A stretch of 64,000 nt of DNA from NCBI RefSeq assembly GCF_006345815.1, contig NZ_VCIG01000042.1:62001-126000 (forward strand), read 5' to 3'. The notes below the pieces were generated by a model. That model ran no database searches. It was not told where the DNA came from and saw only the letters and a list, made by a program, of their open reading frames with translations. This DNA is from Ochrobactrum sp. CGA5. Lineage in GTDB: Bacteria > Pseudomonadota > Alphaproteobacteria > Rhizobiales > Rhizobiaceae. This document shows, one piece after another, positions 16,588 through 25,333 of this stretch (position 1 is its first letter; each line of letters starts with the position of its first letter). A program made the translations under genes and the position numbers.

Positions 16588-17199
16588 ATGTTCGACAGCC
16601 AGACGATTACAGCCCTGACGACATTGGCAAATGAAGCGGAAGTCCACCCGGCGGCCTTGCTGGCAATTGCTGAAGTGGAAAGTGGCGGGCGGGCGCTGTT
16701 TGATATAAGCGGAAACAAGGAACCGGCCATCCGGTTCGAAGGGCATTATTTCGACCGCAGGCTGTCCGGTCGTCTACGCGACTATGCAAGGAGCAACGGG
16801 CTTTCGGCCCCGGTCGCAGGCCAGATACGCAATCCGAAATCGCAAGCTGCGCGCTGGCTTCTGCTTGAACGTGCGATGGGCTTGAACACAAAGGCCGCGC
16901 TTGAATCCACCTCCTGGGGATTGGGACAGGTCATGGGTGCGCATTGGGAGTGGCTTGGTTATGCTACCGTCGATGATCTTGTAGCGGAAGCACGCGGGTC
17001 GATTTCCGGGCAAGTGCGATTGATGCTGCGCTTTATCGAAAAAGCAGCGCTTCTCAACGTACTGAAGAACCATCATTGGCGCGAATTTGCCCGGCGTTAT
17101 AATGGCCCGGCTTTTGCGCGCAATAAATATGACGACCGCATGGCCGACGCCTATCAGCGCTGGCAAAAGCAGCTCAGCAACTTTAAAAACGCTGCATGA
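16588..17199 (+). CDS. N-acetylmuramidase-domain protein (DUF3380-type, endolysin-like)
   Basis: 203 residues from ATG 16588, which has a CGAGGAGA site; an upstream frame to 16438 would cross into the trhO gene and is rejected. The protein matches the single-domain N-acetylmuramidase family: VHPAALLAIAEVESGGRALF contains the probable catalytic Glu, then EPAIRFEGHYFDRRL, STSWGLGQVMGAHWEWLGY and FARRYNGPAFARNKYD. Relatives are often phage endolysins with an added peptidoglycan-binding module, which is absent here. There is no signal peptide and no phage gene nearby, so release to the cell wall would need another route. Chromosomal cell-wall role or phage relic are both possible. Confidence 0.75.
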   Translation: MFDSQTITALTTLANEAEVHPAALLAIAEVESGGRALFDISGNKEPAIRFEGHYFDRRLSGRLRDYARSNGLSAPVAGQIRNPKSQAARWLLLERAMGLNTKAALESTSWGLGQVMGAHWEWLGYATVDDLVAEARGSISGQVRLMLRFIEKAALLNVLKNHHWREFARRYNGPAFARNKYDDRMADAYQRWQKQLSNFKNAA

Positions 17200-17239
17200 A
17201 CGCAGCCCTTCTGTGGTGGACAAACGGCCGAAGGGGGCT

Positions 17240-17272
17240 TAGAGCGGTTCCCGTCAAGACAGAACCGCTCTA
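17240..17272. repeat. Dispersed palindrome, family B (TAGAGCGGTTC arms)
   Basis: Perfect 11-bp arms (TAGAGCGGTTC at 17240-17250, GAACCGCTCTA at 17262-17272) around an 11-base loop. Related arms recur at 22145, 27855 and 40983. There is no T-run behind it, so it is a repeat that could at most weakly terminate the muramidase transcript. Confidence 0.7.
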
Positions 17273-17284
17273 ATCATCAGTTTT

Positions 17285-17334
17285 AAAGCATGATCCGACG
17301 CGAAACCGTTTCAAACTTTTGCTAAGAATGCTTT
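17285..17334. repeat. Dispersed palindrome, family A
   Basis: AAAGCAT/ATGCTTT arms enclosing a core related to the element at 6036 (GATCCGACGCGAAACCGTTT then CAAACTTTTG). It lies directly after the family B element and upstream of the aldolase gene. Confidence 0.6.
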
Positions 17335-17370
17335 AAATCGATTTATGCACTCAAACAGCCGAGCAAGCCG

Positions 17371-18009
17371 ATGTCCCAGAAAACAGATCTTCTCGTTCCC
17401 ATCATGACAGGCCAGCCGGTCATTCCGGTTTTGTTGATCGACAAGATAGAACATGCTGTTCCGCTGGCGCGCGCGCTTGCCAAGGGCGGATTGCCCGCAA
17501 TCGAAATCACCTTGCGCACGGCGGCCGCACTGGATGCCATCCGCGCAGTTGCGTCGGAAGTGCCTGAAGCAATCGTCGGCGCCGGCACGATCCTGAATGC
17601 AAGGCAGTACGAGGATGCCGAGAAAGCCGGTTCGCGCTTCATTGTCAGCCCGGGCGCCACAAAATATATCGTCGCCGCAGCCAATGACAGCGACGTGCCG
17701 CTTCTGCCCGCTGCCATCACACCAAGCGAAATGCTGGCGCTACGCGAGGAAGGCTACACACATCTGAAATTCTTCCCCGCGGAACAAGCCGGCGGCGCAT
17801 CTTTCCTGAAAGCATTATCCTCGCCGCTGGCTGGAACCTTCTTCTGCCCCACAGGCGGCATCAGCCTTGCAAACGCCAGAAATTACCTGTCGCTACCGAA
17901 CGTTGTCTGCGTTGGAGGCTCCTGGGTTGCACCGAAAGAACTTGTCGAGGCAGGCGATTGGGATGCAATCACCGATCTTGCAAGCGAAGCGGCTAATCTG
18001 AAAAGCTGA
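17371..18009 (+). CDS. eda: 2-keto-3-deoxy-6-phosphogluconate aldolase (KDPG/KHG aldolase)
   Basis: 212 residues of the class I KDPG aldolase family, the last step of the Entner-Doudoroff pathway (KDPG to pyruvate and glyceraldehyde 3-phosphate). The general acid/base Glu is in AIEITLRTAAALDAI, the GAGTILNARQ segment follows, the Schiff-base Lys is in HLKFFPAEQAGGASFLKAL, and the phosphate loop is FCPTGGIS. edd and zwf are not in the window, so the gene stands alone here. A strong hairpin terminator follows. The related sugar-acid aldolases (KDPGal) cannot be fully excluded, but the motifs fit Eda. Confidence 0.9.
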   Translation: MSQKTDLLVPIMTGQPVIPVLLIDKIEHAVPLARALAKGGLPAIEITLRTAAALDAIRAVASEVPEAIVGAGTILNARQYEDAEKAGSRFIVSPGATKYIVAAANDSDVPLLPAAITPSEMLALREEGYTHLKFFPAEQAGGASFLKALSSPLAGTFFCPTGGISLANARNYLSLPNVVCVGGSWVAPKELVEAGDWDAITDLASEAANLKS

Positions 18010-18030
18010 ACATACCTATATCCCAATGCA

Positions 18031-18060
18031 AAAAGGGGCCTTTAAGGCCCCTTTCCTTTG
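18031..18060 (+). terminator. Rho-independent terminator after eda (probably bidirectional)
   Basis: AAAGGGGCC and GGCCCCTTT arms with a short TTTAA centre (18032-18054), A-rich on the left and T-rich on the right. It lies between the convergent eda and DUF882 genes and can serve both. Confidence 0.85.
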
Positions 18061-18083
18061 GTTTGTTTTCGTCTGATCGACGA

Positions 18084-20042
18084 TTAATTAGTTTCCGTGA
18101 ATTTGGCCACTGTCAGGAAGGTAACGGCGTTGCCGCTGAACTGGTTGGCGCGTTCGGTGGGCAGATTGCCTCGCTGGAAGCCTGCCGTGTAGACCATGGC
18201 GGGCGCGGAACGCATCGCATCGTTGCGGAGGACCGGATTGGTCACCGGCACGGTGCGGGATACCGATTCCGTCGACATGGCAACTTCCGAAGTCGGCATC
18301 ACGGCTGGCTGGATAACCGCACGCGGCTTGGACTGAGCTTTGGCCACATAACGTCCGCCCTTTGCGGTGGTACGAACGCCTGTTTCGGCTGACTTGCCAA
18401 TCGCCACGACCTTTTTATGGATTGCGGCAGACGGTTTTGCGGTGGGTTTTGCCGGTGCCGTGCGGGCAACAGAGGCCGTCTGCACCGGTGCTGGAGCCTG
18501 TTTTGGCGCAGCATCTGCAACTGATTTACTGTCATAGTAGTCGTCGGATGGCGGCGCGATCAGTTCACCAATCTCATCCTTCTTGGAAAGCAAAGCAAGC
18601 TGCGTGTTGGCTCTCGGCGCTGCTTGCGGCAGCGGGAAAGCTGCCGTTTCACCTGGCTGCGGAACAGCCACATTGCCTGCGTCAGCAACCTGGGTCGGTT
18701 CGGTCTGCTCGCGATTGACCAGCCCGGCAATAGCATCCTGACCGCTTGCGACGGACGTTTCATCCGGGCGTGTCGGACGCGCCGAAGGGACCACCGCGGC
18801 TGCAAGCTGCACATTGTCCGTTTCAAGCTGTGGGCGGGCCGATGGGATTGGCACGAAACCATTCATCAGCGGCGAAGGCGTACCGGCATCAGCGATCTGA
18901 AGCGTGTTTGCATCGACATTGGCTCGGGCTGCTGCCGCAGCATCAGCGGCAGGTTCGGCTGCGGCCAACGCAACAGCATCCTGCGGCGCCATCGCAGGTT
19001 TGCGGGCTGGGATCGGAACATTGAGCGCGGCAACGGGAACTTCGGCTGCGGCCTGCGCTTGGGCACCAAGGCCTGTTTCCGGACGGGGCGCCTGCACTGG
19101 AAGCGGAGCGTCACGGGCAGGCAGAGCTGCAACCATTGTTTCGCGCGGCTGCTGGACCGGCTCTTCAGGAACCGCAGCCGGAGCACGGCGTGCAGGCGTT
19201 GCGCGGGCCGGCGGGGCGCTTACATCGCCAGTGTCTTCTTCTTCATCAGCTCCACCGCCAAACAGCGCCCCAAACAGACTCTTGCTGCGACGCGGGGCAG
19301 AATTGCTAGCCACCATGATCTCGCCACCGCTAGCCTTGCGCTTTTCGATCATGGCCAATGCCTGCTCATAACCAGGCAACGGCTTGCCGTCGGCAGGAAG
19401 GTGAGCCGTCTTGCCATCCGGGAACAGTGCAAGTAGCTCGCGACGGCTCATGCGTGGCCAAGAACGAACATTGCCGACGTCCATATGGACAAAGGGCGAA
19501 CCGGAACGCGGATAATAGCCGACGCCACCGATCTGATAGCGCATGCCGATGCCACGCAGCTTCGCCAGTGGAACGCCGGGAATGTAGAAGTCCATTGCGC
19601 GGCCAAGCATGTGCTGGCTCTTCTTCGCAACACCGGACTTCGCCGAGCGCGAACGCAGCATGGAATTGGTTGCCGGTGAACGATAAGCAGAGACGACATT
19701 GATATACTGGCTCGATCCGGTGGAGCGATAGACTTGCCAGATCAGGTCGAACAAGCGCGGGTCCATCTTTGTCGGCTCGTTGCGGCGCCAGTCGCGCAGG
19801 AAAACGTTCAGCTTCTTCAAACCCTGGGCATCGAAGCGCCCATTTCTCTTGAAGACGATTTCAGCCTTTTCGCCGGTGTGGACGTAATAAAGCTTGAGAG
19901 AACGGGTTTCAGCCGAAGCCTGCGAAGGAGACAACGCCATGAGAACCGCAGCTGCGGCAAGGGCGGATGGCACGGACGCAAGGGCCTTCACCCCGGTCCA
20001 AACCCTCGCAAAGCGCGCTTTAATGGTCGATATGCTGTTCAT
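18084..20042 (-). CDS. DUF882/YcbK-like murein endopeptidase with long Ala/Pro-rich C-terminal tail
   Basis: 652 residues from ATG 20042; an upstream ATG at 20120 is rejected because the signal peptide begins after 20042 (SALAAAAVLMALSPSQASA). Residues about 50-210 form the peptidase M15-like domain: VVSAYRSPATNSML, then the zinc motif SQHMLGRAMDFYI and FVHMDVGNVRSW, giving His, Asp and His ligands as in E. coli MepK. Such enzymes cut peptide crosslinks in peptidoglycan. The remaining 430 or so residues are low in complexity (Ala, Pro, Val, Gln), with repeated IPSARP/VPSARP-like and PARKP-like blocks, and are probably disordered. Family members are usually under 250 residues without such a tail. 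Confidence 0.8.
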   Translation of the reverse strand: MNSISTIKARFARVWTGVKALASVPSALAAAAVLMALSPSQASAETRSLKLYYVHTGEKAEIVFKRNGRFDAQGLKKLNVFLRDWRRNEPTKMDPRLFDLIWQVYRSTGSSQYINVVSAYRSPATNSMLRSRSAKSGVAKKSQHMLGRAMDFYIPGVPLAKLRGIGMRYQIGGVGYYPRSGSPFVHMDVGNVRSWPRMSRRELLALFPDGKTAHLPADGKPLPGYEQALAMIEKRKASGGEIMVASNSAPRRSKSLFGALFGGGADEEEDTGDVSAPPARATPARRAPAAVPEEPVQQPRETMVAALPARDAPLPVQAPRPETGLGAQAQAAAEVPVAALNVPIPARKPAMAPQDAVALAAAEPAADAAAAARANVDANTLQIADAGTPSPLMNGFVPIPSARPQLETDNVQLAAAVVPSARPTRPDETSVASGQDAIAGLVNREQTEPTQVADAGNVAVPQPGETAAFPLPQAAPRANTQLALLSKKDEIGELIAPPSDDYYDSKSVADAAPKQAPAPVQTASVARTAPAKPTAKPSAAIHKKVVAIGKSAETGVRTTAKGGRYVAKAQSKPRAVIQPAVMPTSEVAMSTESVSRTVPVTNPVLRNDAMRSAPAMVYTAGFQRGNLPTERANQFSGNAVTFLTVAKFTETN

Positions 20043-20336
20043 CGAATCGTATCGCCTTACCGTTTTCCGCCCCCAGAGGAATTCTCCAAGCGCCCCTCGG
20101 GACTTTCTTTGTGATGCCACAATAAGCCTGCGTCCAAGTTCCGCTTGAGCTCCGATTGTCGGATTTAATGGTTAATGGACGCTTAGTGAACAACAAATGA
20201 GGAAACACCATGGCAAAAAAGCCACACACGTGCACCTATTTTCACCATGGTTAAAAAATTACTAACAGTCTTTAATCGGCAACACCACCTGGGAAGGACA
20301 GCAGAAACTTATTATAAGTCACTAAAATTCAATCAG

Positions 20337-21866
20337 TTAGGCATGCTTTGACTGGCTGGCTGCATGGTTGAGAGGAGTGGCTTCCTCCTCTTCCTCACCA
20401 CTCGGCACCTTACCGGATATCGATGCCACATCGATGCCATATTCCTTCAGCTTCCGGTAAAGCGTGGTTCTTCCGATGCCGAGACGCCGGGCAACTTCGC
20501 TGATCTGGCCATCGTAATGAGCGATCGCGAACCGGATCATTTCCTCTTCGGCCGCAGCAAGCGTACGCACCTCACCCGCTCCATCAATTCCGCTGAATAA
20601 GCCCGCCGAAACGCTTGTGCTGGGATCATGATCAACAAGATTGAACCGTGCGGACTGCTGTACAGCTCTTGCCGCTTCAGTTCCTGTACCGATCTGCGCG
20701 AAGTCAGCCGCCGTCAGTTCGCCAGTCTGACAAAGAAGCACAGCCCGATAAACAGCATTTTTAAGCTCCCGCACATTGCCGGGCCAGTGGTAGGCTTTCA
20801 ACCTTTCCAGCGCATGAGTGGTGATACCGGTTATATGCCCCATCCGTTCCTCGTTTACATAGCGCATCATGAACTGATGCAGCAGGATCGGGATGTCTTC
20901 CAGGCGGTTACGCAGCGGCGGCATAGCGACGGCAAAGGAACCAAGCAGATGGTAAAGACCGGCATGGAACCGCCCCATATGTACGAGGTCGGCCAAAGGG
21001 CGGCTGTTCGATGCCATGATGCGGGCGTTGGAAAGCGTACGTTCACCTCCACCGCTGGCCTCAAACTGACCCGACTGCATGGCGGCAAAAAGCTTGATCT
21101 GCGTATGCCGCGGTAGCGCGCCCACCTCATCAAGAAAAAGCGTACCGCCATCGGCTTCCACAAGTTTTCCCAAACTGCGGATGACATTGTCCTCGCGGCG
21201 GTCGCGCCGCGCTATCGAAACGCCGAAGAAGACTTCGTCGGCATTATCCGTCGTCAAGGTGCGACAATCGACCGTTACGAAGGGACCGCGCCAGCGGGCG
21301 CCGCCACTGCAAATGGCACGGGCCAGCGTTTCCTTGCCACTGCCGGGTTCCCCTTCAATCAGAAGCGGCGCATCAAGCGCTGAAGCACGACGCGCCAGAA
21401 TGCTGATCCGCTCCATCTCAGGACTCTTGACTGCCATGTCGGATAGAGTGAGATGAGACTTCAGCGAGGACCGAGCACGGCGGATTTCCTGCGTGAGCGC
21501 ATCAATCTTCAGCACATTGGAAACAGAAACCTGTACACGCTCAAAGGCGACCGGCTTGGTCACGAAATCGACCGCGCCCATTTTCATTGCCTGCAGAACT
21601 GGCTGAAGATCATGATTTTGAACGAGAACGATAACCGGAACACTATTTCCCGCCTCGCGCATGCGCCGTAGAACCGTCAGGCCATCCATGTCCGGCATAG
21701 ACAGATCGAGCAGCATCAGGACAATGTCCTTACGCTGGCTTACGAAGCCGAGCGCGCTTGCGCCGCCATCCGCCAGGATGGTCCGATAGCCCATACGCAT
21801 GACTATCGCTTCGAGATTGCGCCGATGGATCGGATCGTCATCCGCTATGAGTATGCGCGTGGCCAT
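20337..21866 (-). CDS. NtrC-family response regulator lacking the sigma-54 contact motif
   Basis: 509 residues in three domains. A receiver (residues about 4-120) has the acidic pair in LIADDDP, the phospho-Asp in LLDLSMPDMDG and a Lys in VTKPVA. The AAA+ domain has Walker A GEPGSGKE and Walker B GGTLFLDEVG. A Fis-type helix-turn-helix (ISEVARRLGIGRTTLYRKLK) is near residues 455-480. The GAFTGA loop that touches sigma-54 is missing: where it should be, the text runs VFFGVSIARRDRREDNVIRS. The arginine-finger block reads GRFHAGLYHLLGS, so both usual Arg positions are His and Leu. The regulator may therefore act on sigma-70 promoters or as a repressor. No partner kinase is adjacent. Confidence 0.85.
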   Translation of the reverse strand: MATRILIADDDPIHRRNLEAIVMRMGYRTILADGGASALGFVSQRKDIVLMLLDLSMPDMDGLTVLRRMREAGNSVPVIVLVQNHDLQPVLQAMKMGAVDFVTKPVAFERVQVSVSNVLKIDALTQEIRRARSSLKSHLTLSDMAVKSPEMERISILARRASALDAPLLIEGEPGSGKETLARAICSGGARWRGPFVTVDCRTLTTDNADEVFFGVSIARRDRREDNVIRSLGKLVEADGGTLFLDEVGALPRHTQIKLFAAMQSGQFEASGGGERTLSNARIMASNSRPLADLVHMGRFHAGLYHLLGSFAVAMPPLRNRLEDIPILLHQFMMRYVNEERMGHITGITTHALERLKAYHWPGNVRELKNAVYRAVLLCQTGELTAADFAQIGTGTEAARAVQQSARFNLVDHDPSTSVSAGLFSGIDGAGEVRTLAAAEEEMIRFAIAHYDGQISEVARRLGIGRTTLYRKLKEYGIDVASISGKVPSGEEEEEATPLNHAASQSKHA

Positions 21867-22301
21867 TAAAAGTTATCATCACCTATGGGGTTCCCGCGCC
21901 CAAAATATTTAAACAGTTTAAGTGTCTTATATTCTAGGCGTGTTATTTGCGGTCAAGCCTTCAACGAATGCAAGATACTAAAATGTGCCCCATCGTCCCA
22001 TTCACAAATTTGTATCCTGAATCCAACTTCTGGTTCATAGATTTGCTTCCCTGCAATCCAACAACGAACACGTTATCACAGATAGTCGAAGCCTTTTCAC
22101 AGCTCTTGGCGATCCTGGCAAGACGTGCGAGAAGAAGCCCGACAGAGCGGTTCCGGTTAACGCGGAATCGTGAAACTGATCTATCAGTTTGTTTGTATGC
22201 ATGGTTCGTCGCATCGAAGTGAGATAAGAAATCAGTTCAGTCAACCGATTTCCCCGCGTCGACGCTACGCACTTTGTCGGAAATGCTCTTGGAGAATATT
22301 C
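21867..22301. other. Intergenic region between divergent regulator and pepF genes, with a repeat copy
   Basis: 435 bp with no convincing gene. AGAGCGGTTC and GCGGAATCGT (22144-22171) belong to repeat family B and match the copy at 27855. A hairpin with AAACTGAT and ATCAGTTT arms (22173-22190) follows. A frame from 22170 joins pepF but has no ribosome site. Confidence 0.5.
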
Positions 22302-24164
22302 ATGACCCGCTTTTCAGAATCCGTTTCCTTCAACAAAGTTTTACATGCACCGGCTGGCGATGCGGCTGCCGCCGAAAAGACCAACCTCGGCACCCTGCCG
22401 GAATGGAATCTTGGCGATCTTTATCCGTCTGCGGACAGCGCGGAACTGAAAAACGACATCGAAAAAGCCATGACGGATGCGGCAGCTTTCGAGGAACGCT
22501 GGAAAGGCAAACTCGGCGATGAAGCAGCCAAGGCCCATGGCGGCAAATTCGTCGATGCTATTAAGCAATTCGAGGCGCTGGACGAATTGATGGGCCGTAT
22601 TGGCTCCTTCGCCGGCCTTTATTACTATGGCGACACATCTGATCCGAAGCGTATGAAGCTTTTCGGTGACGTGCAGCAAAAGCTGACCGATGCCAGTACA
22701 CATCTCATTTTCTTCGGCCTGGAACTGAACCGTATCGACGATGCTGTTCTCGAAAAGGCGATGAACGACAATGCCGCCATCGGCCATTATCGCCCGTGGC
22801 TAACGGATCTGCGTATGGATAAGCCATACCAGCTTGATGATAAATTGGAGCAGCTTTTTCATGAAAAGTCCGTTACTGGCTATAGCGCCTGGAACCGCCT
22901 GTTCGATGAAACGATGTCCGGTCTTCGCTTTGAAATAGACGGCGAGGAGCTGAGCATCGAGCCGACGCTCAACATGCTTCAGGACGCCGATGGCGCGGTG
23001 CGCAAGAAGGCCTCCGAGGCATTGGCCAAGACTTTTGCAGCCAATCTCCGCACATTCACGCTGATCACCAACACGCTCGCCAAGGACAAGGAAATATCCG
23101 ATCGCTGGCGCGGTTTCCAAGATATCGCCGACAGCCGTCACCTTGCCAATCGTGTCGAGCGGGAAGTCGTAGACGCACTCGCCAAGGCGGTTGAAGATGC
23201 CTATCCACGCCTTTCGCACCGCTATTATGCTTTGAAGGCCAAGTGGCTCGGCCTTGAAAAGCTCGAAAACTGGGATCGCAACGCACCACTGCCAGAAACG
23301 CCACAGGCGCTTATCCCTTGGGACGACGCGCGCGAGACCGTACTTTCCGCCTACAGCAATTTCGCGCCAGAAATGGCCGAGATTGCGAAAAAATTCTTCG
23401 ATAAGAACTGGATTGACGCGCCAGTCCGCCCCGGCAAGGCACCCGGCGCATTTGCGCATCCGACAGTCCCGTCTGCGCATCCTTACGTGCTTCTCAATTA
23501 TATGGGCAAACCGCGCGATGTGATGACGCTGGCACATGAGCTGGGCCATGGCGTGCATCAGGTTCTGGCGGGCGATCAGGGGGCTCTGATGGCTTCAACG
23601 CCGCTGACGCTTGCTGAAACCGCGTCCGTGTTCGGCGAAATGCTGACCTTCCGTTCGCTTCTGGAGCGCACGAAGGACAAGCGCGAGCGCAAGGCCATGC
23701 TGGCACAGAAGGCGGAGGACATGATCAACACGGTCGTGCGCCAGATCGCCTTCTACCAGTTCGAGCGCCGTGTCCACACCGAGCGCCGCGAAGGGGAGTT
23801 GACCGCCGAACGCATCGGCGAAATCTGGATGGATGTACAACGCGAAAGCCTTGGAGATGCCGTCAACCTCAATCCGGGTTACGAGACCTTCTGGACCTAC
23901 ATCCCCCATTTCATCCATTCACCCTTCTATGTCTATGCCTATGCTTTCGGTGATTGCCTTGTGAACTCCCTTTATGCGGTTTACCAGAACTCGGAAAAAG
24001 GCTTCCAGCAGAAGTATTTTGATATGCTGAGGGCTGGCGGCACCAAGCACCACAAGGAATTGCTTGCGCCATTCGGTCTGGACGCGAGCGACCCAGACTT
24101 CTGGAGCAAGGGCCTGTCGGTGATCGAAGGTATCATCGACGAGCTTGAAGCCATGGAAGACTGA
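22302..24164 (+). CDS. pepF: M3 family oligoendopeptidase F
   Basis: 620 residues from ATG 22302 (TTGGAGAAT site upstream); the 44-codon extension to 22170 runs through a dispersed repeat and is rejected. The zinc-binding HExxH motif is in MTLAHELGHGVHQVLAG near residue 411, with the third ligand region in TLAETASVFGEMLTF downstream. The N-terminal oligopeptidase F helical domain (LGTLPEWNLGDLYPSADS onward) is complete. Cytosolic enzymes of this family cut peptides of about 7-17 residues. The start of pabB follows 8 bp behind the stop, suggesting co-transcription though the functions are unrelated. Confidence 0.92.
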   Translation: MTRFSESVSFNKVLHAPAGDAAAAEKTNLGTLPEWNLGDLYPSADSAELKNDIEKAMTDAAAFEERWKGKLGDEAAKAHGGKFVDAIKQFEALDELMGRIGSFAGLYYYGDTSDPKRMKLFGDVQQKLTDASTHLIFFGLELNRIDDAVLEKAMNDNAAIGHYRPWLTDLRMDKPYQLDDKLEQLFHEKSVTGYSAWNRLFDETMSGLRFEIDGEELSIEPTLNMLQDADGAVRKKASEALAKTFAANLRTFTLITNTLAKDKEISDRWRGFQDIADSRHLANRVEREVVDALAKAVEDAYPRLSHRYYALKAKWLGLEKLENWDRNAPLPETPQALIPWDDARETVLSAYSNFAPEMAEIAKKFFDKNWIDAPVRPGKAPGAFAHPTVPSAHPYVLLNYMGKPRDVMTLAHELGHGVHQVLAGDQGALMASTPLTLAETASVFGEMLTFRSLLERTKDKRERKAMLAQKAEDMINTVVRQIAFYQFERRVHTERREGELTAERIGEIWMDVQRESLGDAVNLNPGYETFWTYIPHFIHSPFYVYAYAFGDCLVNSLYAVYQNSEKGFQQKYFDMLRAGGTKHHKELLAPFGLDASDPDFWSKGLSVIEGIIDELEAMED

Positions 24165-24172
24165 GCAAACCT

Positions 24173-25333
24173 GTGAGCCGATCGGGGAACAAGCCGCTTA
24201 TCCTCTTCCGGGATGACAAGGCGGGCCGCGATGTGCTTTTCACGGCCCCCTCATCGATCATCCGCGCCGACACACCGGATGAGTTCGAAACCGCTTGGGA
24301 TGCCATGCAGGCGGCCCACAATGCTGGAAAATGGCTCGCGGGTTATTTGTCCTATGAAGCCGGCTATCTTCTTGAACCCAAGCTGAAGTCGCTGCTGCCG
24401 GAGGGACGCAAGGCACCGCTTCTCTGTTTCGGCGTTTTCGATGGGCCTTCCGACCAGCGCATGCGCAGCCACTGCGAAAACAATGCCACCTTTTTGCGCA
24501 ACCCGGTTGCGCAATGGTCATTCGAGGAATACGCGCTCCGCTTCAAGCGATTGCACCAGCACTTACGCGAAGGTGATTGTTATCAGGGCAACCTCACCTT
24601 TCCGATCCATGCAGACTGGGGCGGCGATCCGCTGAGCCTGTTCAACATGCTCGCGCTGCATCAGCCAGTCCGCTATGCGACTTATTGCGATCTTGGAGGG
24701 CCGGTCGTACTTTCACGGTCGCCGGAACTTTTCTTCGAAGTCGACGGCAACGGGTGGATTGAAACCCATCCGATGAAAGGCACCATGCCCCGCGGGGCAA
24801 CGCCCGAAGAAGACGAGCGGAACCGCCAGTTCCTGCTAAAAGATCCAAAGAACCAAGCCGAAAATCGCATGATCGTGGACCTGTTGCGCAACGACATCTC
24901 GCTTATTAGCGAGGTGGGGTCGCTCGACGTGCCAGAACTCTTCCGCATTGAGACCTATCCCACAGTTCACCAGATGATCAGCCGCGTGCGGGCCAGATTG
25001 AAAAAACACCTGCAATTGCGCTCGCTTTTTGCCGCCCTTTTCCCGTGCGGCTCCATCACCGGCGCGCCGAAGATCAGCGCCATGGAAATCCTGCGTAAAC
25101 TGGAGACCGGGCCGCGCGACATCTATTGCGGCTCGCTCGGCTGGGTCGAGCCAAGCGGACGAATGCGTTTCAATGTCGCCATTCGCACGATCTCGCTTCT
25201 GGATGAAAATCGTGCGATCTTCAATGTCGGGGGTGGCGTGGTCTTCGATTCCACGGCGCAAGCGGAGTACGAGGAATGTCTTCTGAAAGCACGGTTCGCA
25301 GCATTGTCGAGCCACATGGGGCGCAAGCCGTGA
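24173..25333 (+). CDS. pabB: Aminodeoxychorismate synthase component I
   Basis: 386 residues from GTG 24173. It is the chorismate-binding enzyme type without the N-terminal half seen in anthranilate synthase: the core runs from FKRLHQHLREGDCYQGNLTF through the Lys-containing ETHPMKGTMPRG motif to SLFAALFPCGSITGAPKISA, where the catalytic acid region lies. PabB converts chorismate and ammonia (from PabA) to aminodeoxychorismate for folate synthesis. No pabA gene lies in the window. The PIKGT-type motif is consistent with PabB rather than TrpE. The next gene, a lyase, overlaps its end, which supports the pathway assignment. Confidence 0.9.
   Translation: MSRSGNKPLILFRDDKAGRDVLFTAPSSIIRADTPDEFETAWDAMQAAHNAGKWLAGYLSYEAGYLLEPKLKSLLPEGRKAPLLCFGVFDGPSDQRMRSHCENNATFLRNPVAQWSFEEYALRFKRLHQHLREGDCYQGNLTFPIHADWGGDPLSLFNMLALHQPVRYATYCDLGGPVVLSRSPELFFEVDGNGWIETHPMKGTMPRGATPEEDERNRQFLLKDPKNQAENRMIVDLLRNDISLISEVGSLDVPELFRIETYPTVHQMISRVRARLKKHLQLRSLFAALFPCGSITGAPKISAMEILRKLETGPRDIYCGSLGWVEPSGRMRFNVAIRTISLLDENRAIFNVGGGVVFDSTAQAEYEECLLKARFAALSSHMGRKP

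Noticed and set aside
16588..17199. Prophage remnant
   Set aside because: Only one phage-like domain is present and the flanks are ordinary metabolic genes.
20020..20235. 71-codon minus-strand frame before the DUF882 gene
   Set aside because: It overlaps the start of the real gene in another frame, and its sequence resembles nothing known.
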